NCBI RefSeq assembly: GCF_000828615.1
Contig: NZ_AP012273.1
Span: 2,356,001-2,420,000, forward strand
DNA from: Thiolapillus brandeum
GTDB lineage: Bacteria; Pseudomonadota; Gammaproteobacteria; Chromatiales; Chromatiaceae
Length of the DNA: 64,000 nucleotides
Reading direction: 5' to 3'
The stretch's first letter is position 1. Each line of letters opens with the position of its first letter. Of this stretch, positions 8,876 through 17,384 are shown one piece after another. A program made the position numbers and the translations under genes. Under the pieces are notes generated by a model. The model did no database searches. It was not told the origin of the DNA and worked only from the letters and a program-made list of their open reading frames with translations.

Positions 8876-9916
8876 TCAGGAAGACAGAGGGGTCGTAGTG
8901 TTGGATGCCTTTGTTCCCGCTTTGTAGAGGCGACGGTATTCGCCAGGCGATATGCCCGTCCAGTGGCGAAAGGCGCGAATGAAATTGGGTGTATTGCTGT
9001 AGCCCAGCTTACCGGCAATACTGGCAAGATTATGGTCGGTACGGTGCAGCAACTCCCTGGCTTGCTGCAGGCGCACCTTCAGGAGAATTTCCGAATACTG
9101 GTGGCCCTCCTGTTGCAGCCGGCGTTGCAGGGTGCGGAAACTCATGCCGCTGATCTTTTCCAGCATTTTGCTGTTGAGCATCCCGGTGGCCAGGTAGGCG
9201 GGCAGCAATGCCTCCAGCTGCCTGGAAATTCCCTCCCTGGGGAGTTCCGGGCGCTTATCGGTCCCAGGTGCAGGATGATCCTGGAAAGAAGGAATCCCGG
9301 CCTGTAGCAGCTCCCTGGAAAAGACAATGGCCCGGTACGGCTGATTGAAACGGATATCTACCCCACGGAACACCGATGCCCGTTCAATGGCTTTGATTTT
9401 TTCGCTCCGCAGGTGAATCTGCCCGGGCATCCATTGACTGCCCAATACCCTCTGCAGGAGCTGAATCAGAATCGCCACGGTATAGAGATCGGTTTGCAGA
9501 CAGTGTTTTCTGGGGGAGTGCCCGCAGTGAGCCAGGGTGGCCGCTTCCCGGGTTTGTATCAGGCGATAGTCTGCAATGGATGTTTGTTCCTGGGCCTGTG
9601 TGATGAACTGCCGGATCAGTTCCCCGACATTGGCACATGCTCGACACTGTAAATGGAAGGAGCGTATCAAGGGCAGTGAGTTCTGGTTGACCACCTGATA
9701 GCCAAACAAAGGCAAGCCCTCTTTGCGGGCCACGATTTCCAGAAAATCCATACCCATGGCCAGGGGCATAGCGATACCCGGAGGCTGTTCTCCCCAGGGA
9801 AGAGGGGGAAGCCCCGCTTCCTTTTCGTAGGGTGGGGTGAAGATTCCCATATCGCGAGCCTCCAGGATAATGCTTTCCATGAGGCCCGTTCGCATCAGGG
9901 GGATGGCGTCAGGCAT
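8876..9916 (-). CDS. AraC-family transcriptional regulator
   Basis: Cytoplasmic regulator with an N-terminal ligand/dimerisation domain of the Arabinose_bd type (PLAMGMDFLEIVARKEGLPL onward) and a C-terminal double helix-turn-helix (FRTLQRRLQQEGHQYSEILL; LASIAGKLGYSNTPNFIRAF; HWTGISPGEYRR). I prefer the ATG at 9916 (346 residues, the usual family size, with AGGGAG about 11 bases upstream). The frame is open to an ATG at 10018 (380 residues) without a ribosome-binding site. It is divergent from the MBL-fold operon, the classic position for a local activator. A dyad ACGAC-aggtt-GTCGT at 9956-9970 sits just upstream and could be its own site. The inducer is unknown. Confidence 0.85.
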   Translation of the reverse strand: MPDAIPLMRTGLMESIILEARDMGIFTPPYEKEAGLPPLPWGEQPPGIAMPLAMGMDFLEIVARKEGLPLFGYQVVNQNSLPLIRSFHLQCRACANVGELIRQFITQAQEQTSIADYRLIQTREAATLAHCGHSPRKHCLQTDLYTVAILIQLLQRVLGSQWMPGQIHLRSEKIKAIERASVFRGVDIRFNQPYRAIVFSRELLQAGIPSFQDHPAPGTDKRPELPREGISRQLEALLPAYLATGMLNSKMLEKISGMSFRTLQRRLQQEGHQYSEILLKVRLQQARELLHRTDHNLASIAGKLGYSNTPNFIRAFRHWTGISPGEYRRLYKAGTKASNTTTPLSS

Positions 9917-10061
9917 AGCTCTATCGGCTCCCTGGAATCGGTTGACAAGCATGATACGACAGGTTGTCGTGAAATGACAATAATGGAAGGATTGGATTTG
10001 TTCTATGCTAAAGCTCATTCATTTTCTAGTAAGGTTCAGCGGCCGTCCCATAGACGACAGC

Positions 10062-10099
10062 TGCGCCCAGAGCGGAGGGGAACCGGACGCCCCGCTACC
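10062..10099 (+). promoter_or_regulatory. Upstream block shared with NTF2-like copy 1 (copy B)
   Basis: Counterpart of the 7360-7396 block, located about 70 bases before the MBL-fold gene and just behind the divergent AraC-type gene. Ten bases further on, AAGATAACGATC (10106-10117) repeats AAGATAATGATC (7555-7566). A conserved block plus a conserved downstream box before two related transcription units suggests co-regulation. Confidence 0.4.
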
Positions 10100-10167
10100 C
10101 CCCCCAAGATAACGATCATTGCTTCCCACTTGGCCACATTGGCACAATAATCAGGAGTAACTGCAGT

Positions 10168-11247
10168 ATGAGCAAAAGGAAATCACAGAATAATCAGGAG
10201 CAGAAGGCGCCCATGCCCGTTGGCACTGCTGAGAAGGAGGTCATGGCGCCCCATGAGCCCATTGAGGAGAAATGGGGCTTCGAACAGGCCATCATCGGCC
10301 CCGTGGGCAGCCTGGCGTTCATGCAGCTGTCCAACAATGACCGGGTGATCGCTGCTCAGAAATACGGCGGCCTGCGGGAGAGCACGGGAGAAGTGGAAAT
10401 CTCCTTCTTCGGCATGTGCGCGTTCCGGATCACCACTCCCAAGGGACTGGAAATCGTCATCGACCCCTGGCGCAATGCGCCCGGCTTCGGCGGTTACTGG
10501 TTCCTGGTGGACTTTCCCATCACCCGTTGCGACATTGGCCTTTGCACCCACGCCCATGGCGACCACGACGCCATCCATCGCCTGGACGCGGCCATGATCC
10601 TGGATCGCATGGGCGGCACCTTCGAGCTGGGTGACGTGAAGATCACCGGCATTCTGGACAAGCACATGTGTGAACCCCAGAACGATCTCTACAACTCAAA
10701 GATGATGATGGAACTGTTCGGCAAGAAAACCTGCCCGCCCAACGAGAACATGGAATGGTGCAACACCATGTTCCTCATCGAAACCGGGGGTCTGCGCATC
10801 CTGCACTGGGGTGACAACCGTCAGAACCCGCCGGATGATGTGTGGGAAATGATGAAGGATATCGACATCGCCCTGCTGCCGGTCAGTGATGACGGCCACA
10901 TTCTTACGCCTCGCTGGGGCAGGAAGATCGCGGAAAAGCTCAATGCCAAGGTGATCATCCCCCATCATTACTTTATCGAGGGTCTCAATGCCCCCAATGC
11001 GGGCTGGGAACTGCCTGCGGTTCAGTTTACGCGCATGCTGGATCACACCTTCCTCGATTCGCCTACGGTCAGTCTGAGTCCCGAAAAGATCAAGGACTAC
11101 AAACAGCACGTCATGTACTTTGGCGAGAACACGGTAACCGACATCTACAAATGGCAGCCACCGGAATACCGCGCGGAAAACGTGCCCCTGCCTGAGCCCG
11201 TGAAAGCCTGGGAACGTTTCAAGCCCAGGAAGGGCGACCGCTATTGA
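10168..11247 (+). CDS. MBL-fold metal-dependent hydrolase (UlaG-like)
   Basis: 359 residues without a signal peptide, so probably cytoplasmic. THAHGDHD at 128-134 is the metallo-beta-lactamase HxHxDH motif. Later metal ligands are suggested by HWGDNRQ (around 210) and IIPHHYF (around 270). The fold matches the L-ascorbate-lactonase/UlaG-like branch, which opens lactones or phosphoesters; the substrate here is unknown. An N-terminal polar extension of about 70 residues precedes the fold. It is first in a run of six plus-strand genes with short gaps or overlaps, divergent from the AraC regulator, and 18 bases before the amidohydrolase gene. Confidence 0.85.
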   Translation: MSKRKSQNNQEQKAPMPVGTAEKEVMAPHEPIEEKWGFEQAIIGPVGSLAFMQLSNNDRVIAAQKYGGLRESTGEVEISFFGMCAFRITTPKGLEIVIDPWRNAPGFGGYWFLVDFPITRCDIGLCTHAHGDHDAIHRLDAAMILDRMGGTFELGDVKITGILDKHMCEPQNDLYNSKMMMELFGKKTCPPNENMEWCNTMFLIETGGLRILHWGDNRQNPPDDVWEMMKDIDIALLPVSDDGHILTPRWGRKIAEKLNAKVIIPHHYFIEGLNAPNAGWELPAVQFTRMLDHTFLDSPTVSLSPEKIKDYKQHVMYFGENTVTDIYKWQPPEYRAENVPLPEPVKAWERFKPRKGDRY

Positions 11248-11265
11248 ATAGGGAGAAAGAAAACA

Positions 11266-12312
11266 ATGAGTGACAAAAACGACATAAACACAAACAACGT
11301 GGATAGTGAAGCACAGGATCTGCCCCGCCGCGGTTTCTTTCAAGCCACCCTGGCCGGCATCGCGGGCCTGGCCGGTATCGCCGGCCTTTCTCACCAGGCC
11401 GCCGCGGAAGTGCAGGACAAAAAGCGCCAGCGCAAGTTCCAGGTGATCGATTTCCGCTGCCGCCCGCCCCTGGAGTCCTTTGCCGGGCTGTTCAAGATGC
11501 GTCTGGACTACATCGCCCAGCGTCCCACGGTGCTGGGCAATCCCGCCACCCACGGCAAGGTCCCCGATGTGGTGAAGATGGTGGGCAAGCCCGACGCCAT
11601 GAAAGCCTGGTGGGCCGAGATCGACAAGGCCGGTATCGACAAGGTGGTGGTAGCGGGCCGCATCACCGAAGACCCGAACAACACCATGGACGGCGCGGCC
11701 CTGCTGAAGATGGAGAAGGAATACGCCGGACGTTTCTATGGCATCACTCCGGTGAATCTCGAAATCGACATGAAACAGGCTCTGGCGAACCTGGAGAAAG
11801 AGTTGGCCGCCGGTATCCGGGGCGCCACCATCGAACCGGGTTACCGTCAGAAGGGTGGACCTACCACCATGGACAACGCCGAGTTCTTCCCCCTCTACGA
11901 ACTGCTCCAGGATCGTGGTATTCCCCTGCAGGTGCAGACCGGCGCCTTCGCCGGCGTGGACAACTGGGACGAGCCGAACCAGATCTGGCGCATGGACAGC
12001 GTGATGAAGAAGTTTCCCAAGCTGCAGCTGATCCTCGGTCACGGCGGCTATCCGCGCATCACCGAGGCTCTGGCCCTGGCCCTGAAATGGCCCAGCGTGG
12101 TGATCAGTTCCGATGTCTATACCTTCTGGCCCGGCGGACAACTCTATCAGCAGAACATCGAGATGCTGCAGGATCAGTTCGTGTACGGCTCCGCCTTCCC
12201 CTTCGGCAACTTCGACACCACACTGGAGCAGACCCTGGCGCTGCCGCTCAGTGACCAGGCCATGGAAAAGTATCTGTACCACAATGCCGTGCGGCTGCTG
12301 AAGCTGTCATGA
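11266..12312 (+). CDS. Tat-exported amidohydrolase-family (TIM barrel) hydrolase
   Basis: 348 residues. A twin-arginine leader (LPRRGFFQATLAGIAGLAGI, Arg21-Arg22) ends at SHQAAAE, so the enzyme is folded with its metal before export. The rest looks like the amidohydrolase-2 family (decarboxylase/lactonase branch): VIDFRCRPPLESF replaces the usual HxH after the first strand, then PVNLEIDMKQA, PLQVQTGAF, LILGHGGYPR and a C-terminal KYLYHNAVRLL typical of the family. The first metal motif is not HxH, so metal binding or activity may differ. Its stop overlaps the next start (ATGA). Substrate unknown; it probably shares a pathway with the MBL-fold hydrolase. Confidence 0.82.
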   Translation: MSDKNDINTNNVDSEAQDLPRRGFFQATLAGIAGLAGIAGLSHQAAAEVQDKKRQRKFQVIDFRCRPPLESFAGLFKMRLDYIAQRPTVLGNPATHGKVPDVVKMVGKPDAMKAWWAEIDKAGIDKVVVAGRITEDPNNTMDGAALLKMEKEYAGRFYGITPVNLEIDMKQALANLEKELAAGIRGATIEPGYRQKGGPTTMDNAEFFPLYELLQDRGIPLQVQTGAFAGVDNWDEPNQIWRMDSVMKKFPKLQLILGHGGYPRITEALALALKWPSVVISSDVYTFWPGGQLYQQNIEMLQDQFVYGSAFPFGNFDTTLEQTLALPLSDQAMEKYLYHNAVRLLKLS

Positions 12313-12851
12313 TGGGGTACAGGCATGGCCTCCGTTGGGCGGCCCTGCTGATTTTCTGCCTGCCCGCCTGGCTGCAGGCGGCCGAGGTCCAGGTCATCCA
12401 GGGTCACAAGGATCTGTTCCGCCATGGCCAGGTGTACATCGGCGGTCAGCCTTCCATCGAGACCCTTGAATGGCTCAAGAGCCAGGGCGTGAAACGCATC
12501 ATCAACCTGCGCACCGCTGATGAGATGCGCGAACATGCCGAAACCGGCTACGACGAGTCCGCCTGGGCTGACAGGCTGGGCCTCGAGTACGCAGCGGTTC
12601 CGGTGAACGGACTGGAAGGCTACACGCGGGAGAACCTGGAGCGTTTCATGATGCTCATGAAACCCGGCGGGCAGGTGCTGGTGCACTGCGCCACGGCCCG
12701 GCGGGCCAACGACTTCTACATGGCGTGGCTGATCGAGTCAGGGCGGGCGACGGTGGAGCAGGCCATTGCCATCGGTCGCAGGATCCGCTTCCTCGTCCCC
12801 CTGGAGAATCTGCTGGGTCATCCCCTACTCATCACCGGCGGGAGTCAATGA
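12309..12851 (+). CDS. Exported dual-specificity-phosphatase-like (DUF442/BLH) protein
   Basis: 180 residues with a signal peptide (GLRWAALLIFCLPAWLQAAE). The fold resembles the beta-lactamase-hydrolase-like/tyrosine-phosphatase superfamily: YIGGQPSIETLEWLKSQGVKR and IINLRTADE are typical N-terminal signatures. The P-loop HCATARRAN (Cys127, Arg131/Arg132) keeps the Cys and an Arg five residues on, as in DUF442 proteins, but lacks the usual Gly. Catalysis is possible but not assured. It overlaps the amidohydrolase gene by 4 bases and lies one base before the transporter gene. Role in the cluster unknown. Confidence 0.72.
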   Translation: MMGYRHGLRWAALLIFCLPAWLQAAEVQVIQGHKDLFRHGQVYIGGQPSIETLEWLKSQGVKRIINLRTADEMREHAETGYDESAWADRLGLEYAAVPVNGLEGYTRENLERFMMLMKPGGQVLVHCATARRANDFYMAWLIESGRATVEQAIAIGRRIRFLVPLENLLGHPLLITGGSQ

Positions 12852-12852
12852 C

Positions 12853-13698
12853 ATGTCGCCCGAACTCGCGCAAACCCTGACCCTGGTTGCCCGCATATCC
12901 ATCCTGGTTTTCGTGGTGGGCAGCATGTTCGCCCTGGGCCTGAGTCTGACCATGCCGCAGATCGTCCAGCCCTTGAAAGATCGGCGCCGCGTGGCATTGG
13001 CGCTGCTGGCCAACTTCGTGCTGGTGCCGGCCATCGCCTACGGCATCCTGCTGGTGATTCCCATGGACGAGGGCGTGCGCATCGGCCTGATCCTGCTGGC
13101 CACGGCAGCGGGGGCGCCTTTCCTGCCCAAGCTGGCGGAAGTGGCCAGGGGCGATATCGCCTTTTCCGTGGGGCTCATGCTGCTGCTGATGGTGGGCACC
13201 ATCGTCTATCTGCCCCTGGTGTTGCCTTATATGCTCCAGGGGGTGGAGGTGAATGCGGCCAAGATAGCCCAATCCCTGGTCATCCTGATGATGATTCCCC
13301 TGGCCCTGGGCCTGTTTCTCAGGGCACGCTTCGAGGGGCTGGCCCGGAAATGGCAATCCCCCATCGTCAAGCTCTCCAACCTGGCCCTGGTGCTCCTGAC
13401 TATGCTGCTGGTGGTGCTCAATTTCAAAAACATCCTGTCCATGATCGGCATGGAAGGAGTGGGCGTAGTGCTGTTCCTGGTGGGCGCACTCCTCGCCGGG
13501 CTGGTGTTGGGCGGGCGCTCGGTAGCGGTACGCAATGTCATGGGCCTGGGCACCGGGCAACGCAACATCTCGGCGGCTTTGGTGGTGGCGGGGCAGAACT
13601 TCGACGACCCCAAGATTCTGGTGACCCTGGTGGTCACCGCCATCGTAGGACTGCTGATTCTCATGCCGGTTGCCGCCTGGTTGGGCAAGCGAAGCTGA
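12853..13698 (+). CDS. BASS/SBF-family transporter (bile acid:sodium symporter-like)
   Basis: 281-residue inner-membrane protein with about nine hydrophobic segments. It starts at the ATG at 12853, preceded by GGGAG. Family features include the early FALGLSLTMPQIVQPLKD motif, then LVPAIAYGILL and, in the C-terminal half, GLGTGQRNISAALVVAGQNF, which matches the core E/Q..N ion-binding crossover of BASS proteins. Members carry organic acids such as bile acids, pyruvate or pantothenate with sodium. As the only dedicated inner-membrane carrier in the operon, it probably takes up the substrate or removes the product of the local pathway. Confidence 0.85.
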   Translation: MSPELAQTLTLVARISILVFVVGSMFALGLSLTMPQIVQPLKDRRRVALALLANFVLVPAIAYGILLVIPMDEGVRIGLILLATAAGAPFLPKLAEVARGDIAFSVGLMLLLMVGTIVYLPLVLPYMLQGVEVNAAKIAQSLVILMMIPLALGLFLRARFEGLARKWQSPIVKLSNLALVLLTMLLVVLNFKNILSMIGMEGVGVVLFLVGALLAGLVLGGRSVAVRNVMGLGTGQRNISAALVVAGQNFDDPKILVTLVVTAIVGLLILMPVAAWLGKRS

Positions 13699-13750
13699 CT
13701 GCTGCCCAATCCCCAACAGACTATATGAATGATTACGGAGTGAAAAAGCA

Positions 13751-14437
13751 ATGAAACCCACAATGAAAAAGCTGCTCATGGCCCTGGCCGTTACCGGCCT
13801 GGGGTCCTCCCTGGCCTGGGCGGGCAGCCAGTGGGCCGAGCCCACGGCCTTTCAGAAGCGTATTCCCGGCCCGGCGCGCCTGCCCATGATGCAGGCCGAC
13901 AATTCCGGCAAGCTGGCTTCCACCAGCCCGCAGTTCCTGGCCGACCGGCTGGCCATTCTCAATCACGTGTCCGCCTATTCCTATCTCATCGACGAGGATC
14001 GCTGGGACGAATGGTTCGCCCTGTTCTCCGGCGATATCCTGTTCGAGACCACGGTGCCCTGTTTCGGCACCGTGCGAGCCAAGGGGATGAAAGCCTTCCG
14101 CAAGTTCGTGGACGTGCGCTTCCGTGGCCCCGGCAGTGAAAAGAACACCACGGTCAAGCGTCATACCATGGGCAATATCCATGTCGCCAGCCAGACGGAC
14201 AAGACCGCGGAAGTCCGCACCTATCTGCTGATCTCAGTGGCCATGCCCGATGGTCAGTTCAAGGTCTTCACCAGTGGTACCTATAACGCCAGCCTGGAAA
14301 AGCGCAATGGCGCCTGGATCATTACCCGCTGGTACATCGAAGTGGATGCTTCGGCGCCCAAATCCGAAGTGCCGGAATATCCCGGCATCGAATTCAAACC
14401 GGATACCCGTAAAATCTGCGAGGCCAGAAAATCATGA
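13751..14437 (+). CDS. Exported NTF2-like (SnoaL/scytalone-dehydratase fold) protein, copy 2
   Basis: 228 residues with a Sec leader (KKLLMALAVTGLGSSLAWAG) and GGAG ten bases before the ATG. It is clearly paralogous to the protein at 7639-8316. Both share FQKRIPGPARLPM, ADRLAILNHV.AYSYLIDE, RWDEW, FRGPGSEKNTT or RYRGPGSEKNTT, and TRWYIEVDA. The strong conservation of the N-terminal FQKRIPGPARLPM stretch, before the NTF2 fold, is unusual for this loose superfamily and may be a binding or partner segment. It overlaps the dehydrogenase gene by 4 bases (ATGA). The reaction is not known. Confidence 0.8.
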   Translation: MKPTMKKLLMALAVTGLGSSLAWAGSQWAEPTAFQKRIPGPARLPMMQADNSGKLASTSPQFLADRLAILNHVSAYSYLIDEDRWDEWFALFSGDILFETTVPCFGTVRAKGMKAFRKFVDVRFRGPGSEKNTTVKRHTMGNIHVASQTDKTAEVRTYLLISVAMPDGQFKVFTSGTYNASLEKRNGAWIITRWYIEVDASAPKSEVPEYPGIEFKPDTRKICEARKS

Positions 14438-15438
14438 AAGCCTATCGATTGCTTCAGTGGCAGCAACCGCCACAACTGCTGGATATTCCCGTTCCCGAGC
14501 CGGGTCCGGGGCAGGTTCGTCTCAAGGTGGCCGGCAATGGCATCTGCCAGTCGGATCTGCATCTGATTCATGAATGGATCGCCAGTCCGCCGCATATCAA
14601 GGTGGAACTGCCCATGACCATTGGCCATGAGGTAGGTGGCTGGGTGGACAAGGAAGGCCCGGGCGTCAGTGGTTTTGAAACCGGCCAGGCGGCGGTGGTG
14701 ACCATCGCCGGTTGCGGACACTGCCGCTACTGCGCTCAGGGCTGGAACCAGTACTGCATGCACAAGGACGCCCAGGTGGGCATGGGTCTGGATGGTGGCC
14801 TGGCGGAATACGTGGTGGCGCCGGCCAACGCAGTGGTGCCTGTGGGGGACATGGACCCGGCAGAGGCCGCGCCGCTGACCGATGCCGGCCTCAGCTCCTA
14901 TCATGCGGTCAAGCGGGTGCTGCCCCTGCTGACCGGCGGCAGCACGGTGGCAGTGATCGGTGTGGGCGGATTGGGGCACATGGCCATCCAGGAACTCAAG
15001 GCCACCTGCGCCGCGCGCATCATTGCCTTCGATCTCAGCGAAACAACCCTGGAACTGGCCCGGGAGCTGGGCGCGGACGAATGCCGCAAGTCGGACGATG
15101 CAAACTTCGAGCCCATGAGCGCCGATGTGGTGCTGGATTTCGTCGGCGCAGCGCCCACCATTGCCGGTGCTGCGAAGATGATCCGCCCTCTAGGGCATAT
15201 CGTGGTGGTGGGCCGTGGTAGCGGCAGCGTGGACTTCAACCACCGCTTTATGCCCTATGGCGCCACCCTGAGCACCACCTTCGGTGGCAGCAAGATCGAG
15301 TTGATGGAGCTCATTGGCCTGGTGGAAGCCGGTTATATCAAGCCCCATATCACCCGTTATCCCCTGAACAGTGTAGAGAAAGCGCTGGACAGGCTGGCGA
15401 AGGGTGAAATTACCGGGCGCGCGGTGATTGTGCCCTGA
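14434..15438 (+). CDS. Zinc-dependent alcohol dehydrogenase (MDR family)
   Basis: 334-residue cytoplasmic NAD(P)-dependent oxidoreductase. Catalytic zinc ligands are visible as Cys38 (GNGICQSD) and His65-Glu66 (GHE). The structural zinc site has four Cys (94, 97, 100, 108, in CGHCRYCAQGWNQYC). The nucleotide-binding turn is GVGGLGHMAIQELK. The C-terminus TGRAVIVP is typical. It is the last gene of the operon that starts at 10168, so it may oxidise an alcohol released by the upstream hydrolases. Substrate unassigned. Confidence 0.9.
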   Translation: MKAYRLLQWQQPPQLLDIPVPEPGPGQVRLKVAGNGICQSDLHLIHEWIASPPHIKVELPMTIGHEVGGWVDKEGPGVSGFETGQAAVVTIAGCGHCRYCAQGWNQYCMHKDAQVGMGLDGGLAEYVVAPANAVVPVGDMDPAEAAPLTDAGLSSYHAVKRVLPLLTGGSTVAVIGVGGLGHMAIQELKATCAARIIAFDLSETTLELARELGADECRKSDDANFEPMSADVVLDFVGAAPTIAGAAKMIRPLGHIVVVGRGSGSVDFNHRFMPYGATLSTTFGGSKIELMELIGLVEAGYIKPHITRYPLNSVEKALDRLAKGEITGRAVIVP

Positions 15439-15489
15439 ACAGCGAAACACCGGCGTTTCCGGAATGTTTCAGATCAGTCTATTTATTCA

Positions 15490-15647
15490 GGGCATCTCTA
15501 TTAATTCTGTTTGAGCAGATCTGTGTTTGAGGCACTTAATAACAAGGCAAAGATCGCAGCAAATAGCGCGCTATTTGCAAGATATTCAACGCAGTTATTG
15601 AGTTTCTCAAGCGCAGAGATGCCAAACATGAATTATTCAAGGTGCCC
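15490..15647. mobile_element. MITE-1: near-palindromic 158-bp miniature element, TTCA duplication
   Basis: Long imperfect inverted repeats run from each end to the centre (left GGGCATCTCTATTAATTC, right end reversed GGGCACCTTGAATAATTC). The centre is a perfect 20-base palindrome, GCAAATAGCGCGCTATTTGC, at 15559-15578. TTCA at 15486-15489 and 15648-15651 forms a 4-bp target-site duplication. No coding capacity. It lies between the dehydrogenase and CoA-disulfide-reductase genes and may split or terminate their transcription. The parent transposase is not in the window. Confidence 0.75.
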
Positions 15648-15680
15648 TTCAATCAACAGGATCCATAACAGGAGAGCGAT

Positions 15681-17375
15681 ATGCCCAGTAAATATCTTGT
15701 CGTCGGCGGTGTCGCCGGTGGTGCCTCAACAGCGGCGCGTCTGCGCCGTCTGAGTGAAGACGATGAAATCATCATGTTTGAAAAAGGCCCCCATGTGTCC
15801 TTTTCCAATTGCAGTCTGCCGTACTATCTGAGCGGTACGGTAGCCAATGTCGATGATCTGGTGTTGATGTGTCCGGAGAAATTCCGCTCACAGTACAACA
15901 TCGACGCCCGGGTCAACAACGAAGTCATCGCCATCGACCGCGAGAAAAAGGAAGTCGAGGTAAAAAATCTGGAAAGCGGTGAGACCTACCGGGAAAACTA
16001 CGACAAACTGGTGCTCTCCCCCGGCGCCCGGCCCATTGTGCCGCCCATTCCGGGCATTGAGAAGGCCAATATCCATACCGTGCGCAACGTGGTGGACATC
16101 GACCGCCTGCAACAGGACATCGAAAAAACCAGGCCATCACGCATTACCGTCATCGGCGGCGGATTTATCGGCATCGAAGTGGTGGAAAACCTGATCGAAG
16201 CCGGCCATACGGTATCGCTGGTAGAGGCCGCGCCGCAGGTGCTGAGCCAGTTCGATACGGACATGGCGCAGATTCTGCATAAGGAACTGATCGACCATGA
16301 TGTGGACCTTGTGGTCAACGACAGGGTGACCGCCTTTGATACCAACAAGGTGATGCTTGAATCCGGCAGGGAAATCGAAACCGAGATCATCGTCATGGGT
16401 ATCGGCGTGACACCGGACAGCGCCCTGGCGAAAGCCGCCGGATTGAAGATTGGCAGCACCGGCGCCATCCGGGTGGATCATAACTACCGCACCAGTGATC
16501 CGGATATCTATGCCGTGGGTGACGCCATCCAGGTATATAACCCGATACTGCGCGACTACTATACCCTGGCCCTGGCCGGTCCGGCCCAACGCCAGGCGCG
16601 CGCGGTAGCCAATCATATTCATAATATCCCCGTTGACTACCATGGCTATATCGGTTCTTCCGTGGTCAAGGTGTTCGATTACAATGCCGCTTCCACCGGC
16701 CTCAATGAACGCATGCTGCAGAACACCAGCATCGAATATGACTCGGTCAAAATCGTGCCCAAGGACAAGGTCGGCATCATGCCTGACGCCGAAGAACTGC
16801 ATTTCAAGATCCTGTTCGAAGTGCCCACCGGACGCATTATTGGCGCCCAGGCCATAGGCCGTGGCAATGTTGACAAGCGTATCGATGTCATTGCCGCCAC
16901 CATTACCGCAAAAGGGACCGTGGATCATCTGAAAGATCTGGAACTGTGCTACGCCCCACCTTTCGGCACCGCCAAGGATGTGGTCAATATGGCCGGCTAC
17001 GTGGCCTCCAATATCCTGCACGAAACCTTCAAACAGGTTCAAATTACCGAGATTCGCTCACTGGTGGAAAAAGGCGCGTTTATCCTGGATGTTCGCGAGC
17101 AGGAGGAATGGGACGTGGGTCATATCAAGGTTGCAAAACACATCCCCCTGTCCGAGCTGCGCCAGCGTATCGATGAAATACCCAGGGACCAGCCGGTATA
17201 CGTTCACTGCCGTTCGGGGCAGCGCTCCTACAATGCGGTTCTGGCGCTGCAGTATCGCGGTTATACCGAGGTGTACAACGTGGCCGGCGGTTATATTGGT
17301 CTATGCTTCCACGAGTACTTTCATGACAGGATGACGGGGCGCGAACCCATCGTCACCGAGTATGATTTCACATAA
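15681..17375 (+). CDS. CoA-disulfide reductase-type flavoprotein fused to rhodanese
   Basis: 564 residues. The N-terminal FAD/NAD disulfide-oxidoreductase part has a dinucleotide motif (VVGGVAGGASTAARLRR), the single redox Cys44 of this family in SFSNCSLPYYL, a second nucleotide-binding motif (ITVIGGGFIGIE) and the FAD motif YAVGDA. A rhodanese domain follows from about residue 455, with active-site Cys510 in VHCRSGQRS. CoADR-RHD fusions reduce CoA disulfide, CoA persulfide or polysulfide. A start at 15681 is supported by GGAGA. In a sulfur-oxidiser it could handle persulfides; its link to the flanking catabolic genes is by location only. Confidence 0.88.
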   Translation: MPSKYLVVGGVAGGASTAARLRRLSEDDEIIMFEKGPHVSFSNCSLPYYLSGTVANVDDLVLMCPEKFRSQYNIDARVNNEVIAIDREKKEVEVKNLESGETYRENYDKLVLSPGARPIVPPIPGIEKANIHTVRNVVDIDRLQQDIEKTRPSRITVIGGGFIGIEVVENLIEAGHTVSLVEAAPQVLSQFDTDMAQILHKELIDHDVDLVVNDRVTAFDTNKVMLESGREIETEIIVMGIGVTPDSALAKAAGLKIGSTGAIRVDHNYRTSDPDIYAVGDAIQVYNPILRDYYTLALAGPAQRQARAVANHIHNIPVDYHGYIGSSVVKVFDYNAASTGLNERMLQNTSIEYDSVKIVPKDKVGIMPDAEELHFKILFEVPTGRIIGAQAIGRGNVDKRIDVIAATITAKGTVDHLKDLELCYAPPFGTAKDVVNMAGYVASNILHETFKQVQITEIRSLVEKGAFILDVREQEEWDVGHIKVAKHIPLSELRQRIDEIPRDQPVYVHCRSGQRSYNAVLALQYRGYTEVYNVAGGYIGLCFHEYFHDRMTGREPIVTEYDFT

Positions 17376-17384
17376 CCGCCTTAG

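Noticed and set aside
10696..12282. 528-codon open frame antisense to the MBL/amidohydrolase genes
   Set aside because: Shadow frame; composition without protein features.
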